From Microbacterium sp. VKM Ac-2923 (GTDB taxonomy: Bacteria; Actinomycetota; Actinomycetes; Actinomycetales; Microbacteriaceae), in assembly GCF_022815605.1 (NCBI RefSeq), contig NZ_JALGRP010000004.1, forward strand, positions 248,001 to 312,000: a DNA stretch of 64,000 nt, read 5' to 3'. The notes under the pieces were generated by a model, which did no database searches, was not told the origin of the DNA, and worked only from the letters and a program-made list of their open reading frames with translations. The translations under genes and the position numbers were made by a program. Positions 51,401 to 59,565 of the stretch are shown in pieces (the stretch's first letter is position 1; the number at the start of each line of letters is the position of its first letter).

Positions 51401-52099
51401 GTGACCCACACCTCGGAGACCGCCGCGACCCCGGTCGCAGCGACCGCGCGCATCGTCGACCTCGTCGACCGTGCCCGCGCCCTCGCCGCCACCGGTGAGC
51501 GTCGCGTGCTGGGTATCGCCGGCACCCCCGGAGCGGGCAAGTCCACCGTGAGCGATGCTCTGCTCTCCGCCCTCGGCGACGACGCGATCCTCGTCGGCAT
51601 GGACGGCTTCCACCTGGCCAACGAGGAGCTCGTGCGCCTCGGTCGTCGCGAGCGCAAGGGCGCACCCGACACCTTCGACGTCGAGGGGTACATCGCCCTC
51701 CTCGACCGCATCCGCGCCGGTCGCACCGTCTACGCGCCCCGCTTCGACCGCAGCCTCGAGGAGTCCATCGGCTCGGCGGTGCTCGTGCCCGCCGACGTAC
51801 CCCTCGTCATCACCGAGGGCAACTACCTGCTGCACGACCGGTTCGGGTGGGATGCCGTGGCATCCCGTCTCGACGAGGTCTGGTTCCTCGACGTCGACGC
51901 CGCCGATCGTCGTGAGCGGCTCCTGACACGCCGCCTCTCCCACGACCACCCCCACGACGAGGCCGTCGCGTGGGTTCGCGACGTCGACGAGGCCAACGCC
52001 GCCATCGTCGAGCGCGGACGCCACCGCGCCCACCTCGTCGTCACCGTCTCCGAGGCCCCCGCCGGGGTTCTCGGCCACCACGAAGGAGCTGCTTCATGA
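51401..52099 (+). CDS. P-loop nucleoside/sugar kinase (FrcK/uridine-kinase-like)
   Basis: A 232-residue kinase of the panK/uridine-kinase fold. Walker A is GIAGTPGAGKSTVSDAL near residue 40; VGMDGFHLANEEL (catalytic aspartate), RKGAPDTFDVEGY and VITEGNYLLHD are typical of the group that includes fructose-operon FrcK. It probably phosphorylates the sugar imported by the transporter encoded next. GTG start at 51401; its stop overlaps the ATG of the ATPase gene (ATGA). First gene of a five-gene operon. Confidence 0.82.
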   Translation: MTHTSETAATPVAATARIVDLVDRARALAATGERRVLGIAGTPGAGKSTVSDALLSALGDDAILVGMDGFHLANEELVRLGRRERKGAPDTFDVEGYIALLDRIRAGRTVYAPRFDRSLEESIGSAVLVPADVPLVITEGNYLLHDRFGWDAVASRLDEVWFLDVDAADRRERLLTRRLSHDHPHDEAVAWVRDVDEANAAIVERGRHRAHLVVTVSEAPAGVLGHHEGAAS

Positions 52100-52872
52100 G
52101 CACCACCACGACCGTGCCCGTGCTGCAGGCGCGGGGTCTGTCCCGTCAGTTCGGACACGTCCGCGCCCTCAACAACGTCGACTTCGAGGTCTACCCCGGC
52201 GAAGTCACCGCCCTCATCGGCGACAACGGCGCCGGCAAGTCGACCCTCGTGAAGGCCCTGTCCGGCAACCTCGCCATCGATGAGGGAGAGATCCTCTTCG
52301 ACGGCAACCCGATCGAGATGTCCAACCCGCAGGTCGCGTCCGCCCTCGGTATCGAGACGGTGTACCAGGACCTCGCCCTCGCCCCCCACCTGGACCCGGT
52401 GCAGAACATGTACCTGGGTCGGGAGATCCGCCGCCCGGGCCTTGCCGGGGCGCTGGGGTTCATGAAGACCAAGGACATGGCCGTCGCCTCCCGTGCGGCG
52501 TTCGACGAGCTCGGCGCGACCGTGCGTTCGTTGACGTCGCCGGTGGGGGAGATGTCGGGTGGGCAGCGGCAGGCGATCGCGATCGCCCGCGCCGTGCACT
52601 GGGCCGGACGCCTGGTGTTCCTCGACGAACCCACCGCCGCCCTCGGGGTGCGTCAGACCAAGAACGTCCTCGAGACGATCCGCCGGGTGCGGGACAAAGG
52701 CATCGCCGTCGTTCTCATCTCCCACTCGATGCCGCACGTCATGGACGTGTGCGACCGCATCCAGGTGCTGCGCCTGGGGACCCGGGTGGCGAACATCGAC
52801 GCCAAGCAGACCTCCATGGAAGAACTCGTCGGGCTCATGACCGGCGCCGTCACGAAGGACGACCAGAAATGA
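52096..52872 (+). CDS. Sugar ABC transporter ATP-binding protein, single NBD (FrcA-like)
   Basis: A 258-residue ATPase subunit. Walker A GDNGAGKSTL, Q-loop GIETVYQDLALA, signature MSGGQRQAIA, and Walker B LVFLDEPTAA. It has the same length as the paralogue encoded at 19297-20073 and shares several identical stretches, so the two transporters are sister systems. The start overlaps the kinase stop and the end overlaps the permease ATG, both by four bases. Confidence 0.93.
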   Translation: MSTTTTVPVLQARGLSRQFGHVRALNNVDFEVYPGEVTALIGDNGAGKSTLVKALSGNLAIDEGEILFDGNPIEMSNPQVASALGIETVYQDLALAPHLDPVQNMYLGREIRRPGLAGALGFMKTKDMAVASRAAFDELGATVRSLTSPVGEMSGGQRQAIAIARAVHWAGRLVFLDEPTAALGVRQTKNVLETIRRVRDKGIAVVLISHSMPHVMDVCDRIQVLRLGTRVANIDAKQTSMEELVGLMTGAVTKDDQK

Positions 52873-53954
52873 GCACCACCACACCCCCCACCGAAACCGT
52901 CGCCATCGGCACCTTCGACGACAACAAAAAGGCCAACCCGTTCGTGGCCGTGCTGCGCACCCAGGCGTTCCAGATCCTCCTGGTGCTGCTGGCGATCATC
53001 ATCGTGTTCAGCATCCTGGCCCCCGAGTCGTTCGCCCAGTGGTCGAACTTCCGCCTCATCATCCAGAACGCCTCGATCCTGGCCGTCCTCGCCGTCGGCA
53101 TGACGTACGTGATCATCACCGCCGGCATCGACCTCTCGGTGGGTTCCGTCCTCGTCTTCTCCGGCGTCGTCGCCGCGCTCGTGATGCGAGCGATGGGCGG
53201 CGAAGGCTGGGGCGTGGCCATCGTCGGCATCATCGTCGCCATCCTGAGCGGTGTCTGTTGGGGACTTCTGAACGGCTTCCTCATCGCGAAGGCGAAGATC
53301 CCGCCGCTGATCGTGACGCTGGGCTCGCTCGGCATGGCCCTCGGGCTGGCGCAGATCCTCACCGGCGGTGTCGACGTCCGCGACGTCCCCACCGTCCTCA
53401 CGGTCTCGATCGGGTACGGCAACGTCTTCGGCTCCGTCCCGATCATCAGCGTCATCGCGCTGGTCGTGGTCGTCATCGGCGCGATCGTGCTGCACTACAC
53501 GCGCTTCGGCCTGTACACGCTGGCCGTCGGATCGAGCGAGATCGCGGCCCGCCGGGTCGGCGTGAAGGTCGACGCGCAGCTCATCAAGATCTACACGATC
53601 TCGGGTGCTCTGGCCGGGCTCGGTGGCATCCTGTCGCTCTCGCAGTTCTCCACCACCGCCATCGCTGGGCAGACCCAGACGAACCTGAACGTCATCGCCG
53701 CGGTCGTGATCGGCGGAACGTCCCTCTTCGGTGGCGTCGGCACGATCATGGGCACGGTCGTCGGCCTCTTCATTCCGGCGGTTCTGCAGAACGGCTTCGT
53801 CATCACCGGCGTCCAGCCGTTCTGGCAGCAGGTCGCGGTGGGCGCGGTGCTGATCACCGCCGTCTACGTCGACCAGGTACGCCGCACCGCCGCGACTCGC
53901 GGTAACAGCCAGGGCCTCTGGCGCAAGTTCCTCAGCAGAGGTCGGCGCGGCTGA
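52869..53954 (+). CDS. Sugar ABC transporter permease (FrcC/RbsC type)
   Basis: A 361-residue permease with about eight to ten helices. Signatures include VIITAGIDLSVGSVLVFSG, PPLIVTLGSLGMALG and VIAAVVIGGTSLFGGVGTI. The N-terminal 30 residues are cytoplasmic and charged. ATG overlaps the ATPase stop. Downstream, 64 bases separate it from the binding-protein gene. Confidence 0.93.
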   Translation: MSTTTPPTETVAIGTFDDNKKANPFVAVLRTQAFQILLVLLAIIIVFSILAPESFAQWSNFRLIIQNASILAVLAVGMTYVIITAGIDLSVGSVLVFSGVVAALVMRAMGGEGWGVAIVGIIVAILSGVCWGLLNGFLIAKAKIPPLIVTLGSLGMALGLAQILTGGVDVRDVPTVLTVSIGYGNVFGSVPIISVIALVVVVIGAIVLHYTRFGLYTLAVGSSEIAARRVGVKVDAQLIKIYTISGALAGLGGILSLSQFSTTAIAGQTQTNLNVIAAVVIGGTSLFGGVGTIMGTVVGLFIPAVLQNGFVITGVQPFWQQVAVGAVLITAVYVDQVRRTAATRGNSQGLWRKFLSRGRRG

Positions 53955-54018
53955 GCCGCGGCGGCATCCATTCCTCTACCCCTTACCCAGAACCCGACAC
54001 ACAAGAACGGTGATCACA

Positions 54019-55008
54019 ATGAAGTGGAATAACAAGGCGACCGCACTGACGGTCTTCGGCATGGCAGCGACCCTGACCCTCGCGGGCTGCTCCGGTGGCG
54101 CAGCCTCCGGTGGGGCCTCGGGCGGCGCCGAGGACGGGTACAAGATCGCGTTCGTGCAGGGTGTCGCCGGGGATGAGTTCTATATCTCCATGCAGTGCGG
54201 CATCGAAGCCGAAGCAGAAAAAGAAGGCGCCACCGTCACCACCCAGGGCCCCGAGAAGTTCGACCCCACCCTTCAAAAGCCCATCGTCGACGCCATCGTC
54301 GCCTCCCAGCCGGACGCGCTGCTCATCGCCCCCACCGACGTCTCGGCCATGCAGGCGCCGATCGCAGCGGCGGAGGCTGCGGGGATCAAGGTCGTCCTCG
54401 TCGACACCACCCTGGAAGACCCCTCCGGCGCGGTGTCGCAGATCTCCTCCGACAACGAAGGCGGCGGAGCGGCAGCCTTCGAAGCCATCCAGGAAGCCAA
54501 CCCCAACGGCGGCAAGGTCCTCGTCGTGTCCACCGACCCCGGCGTGTCCACCACCGACGCCCGCGCGAGCGGCTTCGAAGACGCCGTCGCGAAGGATTCG
54601 AAGTTCGAGTCCGTCGGGGTGCAGTACTCCCACAACGAGCCCTCCACCGCCGCGGAGATCGTGACCGCCGCGCTGCAGAAGGACCCCGACATCGTCGGTA
54701 TCTTCGCCGCCAACCTGTTCGCCGCCGAAGGCTCCGCCACCGGCGTCCAGCAGGCCGGCAAGCAGGGCTCCGTCACCATCGTCGGCTTCGACGCCGGCCC
54801 CGCCCAGGTGAAAGCCCTCGAAGCCGGCACCGTCCAAGCCCTCGTCGCCCAAGAGCCCGCCACCATCGGCTCCGACGGCGTCAAGCAGGCCATCGCCGCA
54901 CTCAAGGGTGAAGCCACCGAGGAGAAGATCCAGACCGGATTCACCATCCTCACCAAGGACAACATCGCCACCGACGGCGCCGACGCCGTCTACAAGTCGT
55001 CCTGCTGA
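54019..55008 (+). CDS. Sugar/polyol ABC transporter substrate-binding lipoprotein
   Basis: A 329-residue type I binding protein. The signal peptide ends at the lipobox LAGC (Cys24). Typical ligand-domain segments are YKIAFVQGVAGDEFYISM, LLIAPTDVSAMQAPI, VVLVDTTLEDPSGAV and IVGFDAGPAQVKALEAG. Synonymous codons are more uniform and include GAA and AAA more often than neighbours, in keeping with high expression. The ATG at 54019 follows GGTGATC; a GTG at 54010 is the alternative. A very strong hairpin follows the stop. Linked mannitol-type dehydrogenase suggests a polyol or ketose ligand. Confidence 0.92.
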   Translation: MKWNNKATALTVFGMAATLTLAGCSGGAASGGASGGAEDGYKIAFVQGVAGDEFYISMQCGIEAEAEKEGATVTTQGPEKFDPTLQKPIVDAIVASQPDALLIAPTDVSAMQAPIAAAEAAGIKVVLVDTTLEDPSGAVSQISSDNEGGGAAAFEAIQEANPNGGKVLVVSTDPGVSTTDARASGFEDAVAKDSKFESVGVQYSHNEPSTAAEIVTAALQKDPDIVGIFAANLFAAEGSATGVQQAGKQGSVTIVGFDAGPAQVKALEAGTVQALVAQEPATIGSDGVKQAIAALKGEATEEKIQTGFTILTKDNIATDGADAVYKSSC

Positions 55009-55371
55009 ACCCCGGATGCCGGGACCCCGCGCACGCGCGGAGGTCCCGGCATCCACCCGGCCTTTCCCGGTTCGGGGCGGAATCCGCGGTTCGGGGCCGG
55101 AAACTCACGCCCCGAACGGCGGAACACGCCCCCAAACCCCGACCAACACCCCCGGGTTCCGGGACCCCGCGCCCACGCCCGCATCCCGGCATCCACCCTC
55201 GTCCTGGTTCGGGGCGGAATCCGCCATCCGGGGCGGAAAACCCACGCCCCGGACAGCAGAACACGCCCCAACCCCCGAGCAACCCCCGCGGACCGCACCG
55301 CGCGCCGCGACCTGGGCCCTGCGTCCACCGAAGGCCCCCCACCTCGACCGCCCCACCCCACGGAGACCCGC
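55009..55371. repeat. 363-bp intergenic tract with two diverged copies of a GGTTCGGGGC repeat
   Basis: After the hairpin, a segment of about 125 bp is present twice: roughly 55020-55140 and 55160-55290, each running from CCGGGACCCCGCGC through CCCGGCATCCACCC and GGTTCGGGGCGGAATCCGC to ACGCCCC..AACA. The block AACTCACGCCCCGAACGGCG also occurs at about 38538. No gene is visible. It lies between the binding-protein gene and mannitol dehydrogenase. Confidence 0.75.
55014..55054 (+). terminator. Strong hairpin after the binding-protein gene
   Basis: GGATGCCGGGACC (55014-55026) and GGTCCCGGCATCC (55042-55054) pair perfectly, and the inner CCGCGC/GCGCGG extends the stem to near 19 bp. It starts five bases after the stop. 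It lacks a T-run and may act as a partial terminator or 3-prime stabiliser separating transporter from dehydrogenase expression. Confidence 0.78.
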
Positions 55372-56835
55372 ATGACCGACCTCACCGCCGCTGCCCTCCC
55401 CTCGCTCGCGGCGAACGTCTCCGTGCCGACCTACGACCGTTCCGCCGTGCGCTCGCGGATCGTGCACTTCGGCGTCGGCGGGTTCCACCGCGCGCACGAG
55501 GCCATGTACCTCGACCGCCTGCTCGAGGCCGGGCACACCGACTGGGGTCTGTGCGGAGTAGGGGTGCTGTCATTCGACGCCCCGATGCGCGATGCCCTTG
55601 CCGCGCAAGACGACCTCTACACGCTGGTGACCACCGCCCCCGACGGCTCCTCCACAGCCCGCGTGGTCGGCTCGATCGTTCAGTACCTCTTCGCCCCCGA
55701 CGACCCCGAGGCCGTCATCGCCAAACTCGTCGACCCCGACACCGCGATCGTCTCGCTCACCATCACCGAGGGCGGCTACGGCATCGATGACGCGACCGGC
55801 GCCTACGCCCCGCGCGACGAACTCACCCTGGCCGATCTCGACGGCTCCGCCTCCCCACGCAGCGTCATGGGGCTGCTCACCGAAGCCCTCCGTCGACGAC
55901 GGGATGCCGGCGTCCCCGCCTTCACCGTCATGTCCTGCGACAACATCCAGGGCAACGGCCACGTCGCCCGCGCCGCCCTGCTGGGCTTCGCCGAGCGCCG
56001 CGACCCTGAGCTGGCCGGTTGGATCACCGAGAACGTGGCCTTCCCGAACTCCATGGTCGACCGCATCACCCCCGTCACCACCGACGAGACCCGAGCGGCG
56101 ATCGCGGAGCAGTTCGGCATCCACGATCGCTGGCCCGTGCGCTCGGAATCGTTCGAGCAGTGGGTGCTCGAAGACGCCTTCCCCGCGGGCCGCCCGCCCT
56201 TCGACGAGGTCGGCGTGCAACTCGTCGCCGATGTCGAGCCGTACGAGCTGATGAAGCTGCGCCTGCTCAACGCCTCGCACCAGGCGATGAGCTACCTCGG
56301 GATCCTCTCGGGCGCCGAGTACGTGCACGAGGTGTGCACCGACCCGCTGTTCGTGGACTTCCTGCAGGGGTACATGCACGAGGAGGCGATCCCGACGCTG
56401 CGTCCGGTGCCCGGGATCGATCTCGACGCCTACTGCGACCAGCTCATCGAGCGGTTCGGCAGTGAGGCCATCCGCGACACGCTCGCGCGACAGGTCGTCG
56501 ACGGCTCCGATCGCCTCCCTAAGTTCTTGCTGCCCGTCGTGCGTGAGCAGCTCGCCGCGGGTGGGCGCATCGACCACGCCGCCCTCGTCCTGGCGGCGTG
56601 GAGCGTCTTCCTGGAAGGTCGCACCGAGAACGGCGAGGAGACCCCTGCCGTCGACAGCCGCCTCGACGAGCTGCGCGCGACCGTGGCTGCGGACCCCGGG
56701 TCTCTGCTCGACTACGCGCCCGTGTTCGGCGACCTCGGGCAGAACGCGCGCCTGCGCGAGGCGTATCTCGCCGCACGCGCCTCGCTGGCCGAGCGCGGGG
56801 CACGGGGTGCGATCGCCGAGGTCCTCGGCGCTTAG
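55372..56835 (+). CDS. Mannitol dehydrogenase family protein (polyol 2-dehydrogenase)
   Basis: A 487-residue long-chain, zinc-independent polyol dehydrogenase: mannitol to fructose, arabitol to xylulose, or a uronate relative. VHFGVGGFHRAHEAMYLDRL is the NAD-binding start; KLRLLNASHQAMSYLGILSG contains the conserved KxxxxNxxH catalytic set, and NMVDRITPVT-like PNSMVDRITPVT precedes it. A GGAG ribosome site lies seven bases before the ATG. With the linked transporter, FrcK-like kinase and xylB/xylA it could feed fructose or xylulose into central metabolism. Mannitol, arabitol and sorbitol cannot be distinguished from sequence. Confidence 0.93.
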   Translation: MTDLTAAALPSLAANVSVPTYDRSAVRSRIVHFGVGGFHRAHEAMYLDRLLEAGHTDWGLCGVGVLSFDAPMRDALAAQDDLYTLVTTAPDGSSTARVVGSIVQYLFAPDDPEAVIAKLVDPDTAIVSLTITEGGYGIDDATGAYAPRDELTLADLDGSASPRSVMGLLTEALRRRRDAGVPAFTVMSCDNIQGNGHVARAALLGFAERRDPELAGWITENVAFPNSMVDRITPVTTDETRAAIAEQFGIHDRWPVRSESFEQWVLEDAFPAGRPPFDEVGVQLVADVEPYELMKLRLLNASHQAMSYLGILSGAEYVHEVCTDPLFVDFLQGYMHEEAIPTLRPVPGIDLDAYCDQLIERFGSEAIRDTLARQVVDGSDRLPKFLLPVVREQLAAGGRIDHAALVLAAWSVFLEGRTENGEETPAVDSRLDELRATVAADPGSLLDYAPVFGDLGQNARLREAYLAARASLAERGARGAIAEVLGA

Positions 56836-56901
56836 GGTCCCGGCCGCGGGCGAGGATCCGGGTTGCGGAGCCCGTTCAGCCTCCGGCACAGAAGAATGCC
56901 C

Positions 56902-56926
56902 GGTCCCTTCGACGGGCTCAGGGACC
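56902..56926. repeat. TGAGCC-type palindromic repeat
   Basis: GGTCCCT and AGGGACC flank TCGACGGGCTC, so the 25-bp element folds on itself. A degenerate copy (GGGCCCCTTCGACAG) follows near 56990. Same family as the elements at 28.0 and 62.3 kb; it lies between converging genes. Confidence 0.75.
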
Positions 56927-57037
56927 TCCACCGCCGCCGCCCCACGAGGGCACGCTCGGAGACCTTTGCCGCAGCCCCACGCGGAGGGCCCCTTCGACAG
57001 TGACCGCCGGCGGCGCTCGAAAACGCCGCCGCGTCTT

Positions 57038-58165
57038 TCAGAGGGACCGCAGGAACCCGGCGATCGCGTCATGGAAACGCTCAGGTTCTTGATTGGCCTC
57101 GTTGCAATGGCCGGTCGCGTCGAACGCCACCAGTTCGGCATCCGGATGCCGTTCGACGTATGCCACCGAACCGGAGAACGGCACCACGGGATCGAGGCGG
57201 CTGTGCAGGATGAGCGTCGGGATGCGCGGCCCGGGGCGCTCCGCCCCCACCCATCTGAGGGCGCGGGCATCCACCGCCTCGATGAGTCCGAGAGCGCTCG
57301 CGCCGACGGGGCTGCCGAGGACGCGCATGGCCGCGGCGGCGACCGAGCGCGGAAGGTGCGCGCCGGCGACGGCGTTCTCGACGACGCGCGTCCAATCCAG
57401 CGCGGGGGCGATCAGCACCACCCCGGTCACCGTGCCGGCGTGCGGGGACTCCTCGAGCACGAGCATCGCGATCGTCCCGCCCATCGACCACGCGACCAGG
57501 ACGATCTCGCGCGCACCGCGCGAAATCGCGTAGGAGATCGCGTCGTCGACGTCGCGCCACTCGCGAGTCCCCAAGCTCGAGGGAAGGGCGTCGGCGGGCG
57601 CGCATTCCTCGTCGCCCGCGTACGACACCACCAGCGACATCCAGCCGGCATCCGTCGTCGCCGGCGCCGATCGAAGAGCGCCGTTGCGGCTGGAGCGCAG
57701 ACCGTGTACGTGGATCGTCCAGCGCCCCTCCGCCCGTTCGCGGTCGCCGATCTCCCACGCCTCGGCGGTGCCGCCGCGACGAAGCGGAACGGCGACGTGA
57801 CGGGTGGGGCCGACGTCTTCAGGGGCGCCGATGTTCTGCGAGGTCCACGCGGCCATCGCCTCGCCGTCGTCCAGCCCCTCCGGCCGGTCGAGGATCTCAC
57901 GGATGACGCGGTCTCGATCGAACCGCACGATGTCGCCGACGGGCAGGTGCGAGCCGTCGTCGAAACGCAGCCCGTAGACGCCGGGCTCGCGACTGTCGTC
58001 GATCACCGGCACCGACACCGTATCGCCCTCGATGAACACCGGCGCGAACGCCTTCGGCGCCCGGGGGGCGACCAGCCTGCGGGCGACGTACCCGGCGAGG
58101 GCGGTGTGGGCGATCGCGACGGTGGCGGCGGCCACACCGGCACCCACGACGAGGGAACGGATCAT
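57038..58165 (-). CDS. Alpha/beta hydrolase with N-terminal membrane anchor
   Basis: A 375-residue hydrolase. An N-terminal helix (LVVGAGVAAATVAIAHTALAG) probably anchors it with the catalytic domain outside or at the membrane. The nucleophile elbow is VAWSMGG (serine about residue 231), the acid is in LILHSRLDPVVPF and the histidine in FDATGHCNEAN. It is close to the BAAT/dipeptidyl-peptidase-like hydrolases but the substrate is unknown. The ATG overlaps the stop of the membrane-protein gene by four bases, making it the last gene of the XRE/ImmA module. Confidence 0.8.
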   Translation of the reverse strand: MIRSLVVGAGVAAATVAIAHTALAGYVARRLVAPRAPKAFAPVFIEGDTVSVPVIDDSREPGVYGLRFDDGSHLPVGDIVRFDRDRVIREILDRPEGLDDGEAMAAWTSQNIGAPEDVGPTRHVAVPLRRGGTAEAWEIGDRERAEGRWTIHVHGLRSSRNGALRSAPATTDAGWMSLVVSYAGDEECAPADALPSSLGTREWRDVDDAISYAISRGAREIVLVAWSMGGTIAMLVLEESPHAGTVTGVVLIAPALDWTRVVENAVAGAHLPRSVAAAAMRVLGSPVGASALGLIEAVDARALRWVGAERPGPRIPTLILHSRLDPVVPFSGSVAYVERHPDAELVAFDATGHCNEANQEPERFHDAIAGFLRSL

Positions 58166-59088
58166 GCGCGCACTCCCGTGGCCTGTCGAGTGAGGTGAGC
58201 GTCGACGTCGTCGAGCAACTCTCGCTGCTCGGCGGTCAACGGCGACGAGGCGGCGATCGCGGCGTCTTCGACCGCGACCCGCAGCGCGTGGAGTCGGCTG
58301 TCGAGAGGCGCGTCGGACACGACCGCGGCCGCACGCCGGATGCCACGTTCGTGCGCCAGATCGCCGAGTCGCGCCAGCAGTTCCTCGCCTCGACGACGGA
58401 TCCGCGTCGACGCGCGCGAGGCCCGCAGGATCCCGATGACGAACGCCACGACGCCCAGATAGAATAGCGGGTCGAACAGAGCGCCCACCACGACGTTCGA
58501 CCCGAGGAACCGGGTCAGCGTGAGGTCGATGATCTCGCTCACGCATCCGAGCACGATGCCCACGGCGCCCACGCGGAAGAACGGCCGCACTCCCGGAAGG
58601 GAGCCACTCGCCGAGCGGAAGAGCAGAGCCCCCACCAGAGTGATCCCCGCCATGTGCACGACGCCGTACACCCACGCGCCGGTCGAGGTCACGGCCGCGT
58701 CCTCGACGAAGCGGAAGGACGACGCTCCGCGCTCGGGCAGGGCGACGAAGAAGACGACGGCGAACAGGATGCCGAGGAGCACGGGGAAACGCCATCGGAG
58801 CGTGTGCACGCGCGCGGCGACCGGGGCGGTGCCCGCCTGGATGCCGAGCCACAGTGCCACCATCGTGAGCACGTTCTGCACGAGCTTGAGCACATTCGTG
58901 CCGCCGAGCACGCCGTCGAAGTGCGCGATCGGGATCACCGTGCCCTGCGTGAGGAGCGCGACCGCCCCGACCAGGGCGCCCAGCCAGGCGATCCGCGCCC
59001 GCGGATACCGCAACGCCGTACGCGCGCGGAGGACGACGACGACCAGCAGTCCGACCAGCGCCGCATCGATCAGGATGACGGTCACCAC
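58162..59088 (-). CDS. Multi-pass membrane protein with cytoplasmic tail (MAB_1171c/DUF6545-like)
   Basis: A 308-residue protein with seven predicted helices in the first 220 residues (for example VILIDAALVGLLVVVVLRA, VLLGILFAVVFFVAL, GVVHMAGITLVGALLF, LFYLGVVAFVIGILRA), then a soluble helical tail ending in LTAEQRELLDDVDAHL. This architecture, beside an XRE regulator and an ImmA-like peptidase, resembles the actinobacterial MAB_1171c group. A sensor or transporter role is possible; none is shown. It overlaps the peptidase gene by seven bases. Confidence 0.7.
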   Translation of the reverse strand: MVTVILIDAALVGLLVVVVLRARTALRYPRARIAWLGALVGAVALLTQGTVIPIAHFDGVLGGTNVLKLVQNVLTMVALWLGIQAGTAPVAARVHTLRWRFPVLLGILFAVVFFVALPERGASSFRFVEDAAVTSTGAWVYGVVHMAGITLVGALLFRSASGSLPGVRPFFRVGAVGIVLGCVSEIIDLTLTRFLGSNVVVGALFDPLFYLGVVAFVIGILRASRASTRIRRRGEELLARLGDLAHERGIRRAAAVVSDAPLDSRLHALRVAVEDAAIAASSPLTAEQRELLDDVDAHLTRQATGVRA

Positions 59089-59543
59089 GACGACTCCGCG
59101 ACACGTGGAGCGCCATAGAGCACGCGGGCGATGCGGTGGGCGACCTGCTCGGCGACCAGTTCGGCCTCGAACTCGGGCGTGCTCAGCGTCGGGTCGTCGT
59201 AGGGCGATACCGAGGATCGCTCCTGCGGGGCGCCGCTGCAGTGCGCGTCGTCGAGCAGATGGCCGAGTTCGTGGGACGCCGCGAATTGGCGGTAGAGCGC
59301 CGGGTCGGATGCGCGCACGTGGATGGTGCCCGTGCGCTGGTCGGCGAAGACCGTGACGAAGCCGGTGAGTGTGCCCCAGCCCCGGGTGTCGGCTTCTTCG
59401 ACGACGCGCAGACGGATGTCCACGGCGTTCTCGACCGCGCGAACGACGTCGTCGAATGCCATGCCGACCTCGATGCCCGCCCGGGCGACGGCGCGATCCG
59501 TGCGCGCCCGCACGCGCCGCCTCATGTCGTCCGACTCCGTCAC
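59082..59543 (-). CDS. ImmA/IrrE-like metallopeptidase
   Basis: A 153-residue zinc peptidase domain. The HExxH-type motif is AASHELGHLLDD (about residue 90), with an additional acidic residue in FEAELVAEQVAHRIA as possible third ligand. ImmA and IrrE cleave a cognate XRE-family repressor upon signal. The gene upstream encodes exactly such a repressor, so regulated cleavage is the natural inference. GTG 59543 with GGAGG eight bases before it is preferred over ATG 59525. It is followed by the membrane-protein gene, overlapping by seven bases. Confidence 0.8.
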   Translation of the reverse strand: MTESDDMRRRVRARTDRAVARAGIEVGMAFDDVVRAVENAVDIRLRVVEEADTRGWGTLTGFVTVFADQRTGTIHVRASDPALYRQFAASHELGHLLDDAHCSGAPQERSSVSPYDDPTLSTPEFEAELVAEQVAHRIARVLYGAPRVAESSW

Positions 59544-59565
59544 GGCCGCCTCCCCCGTCGGCCGC

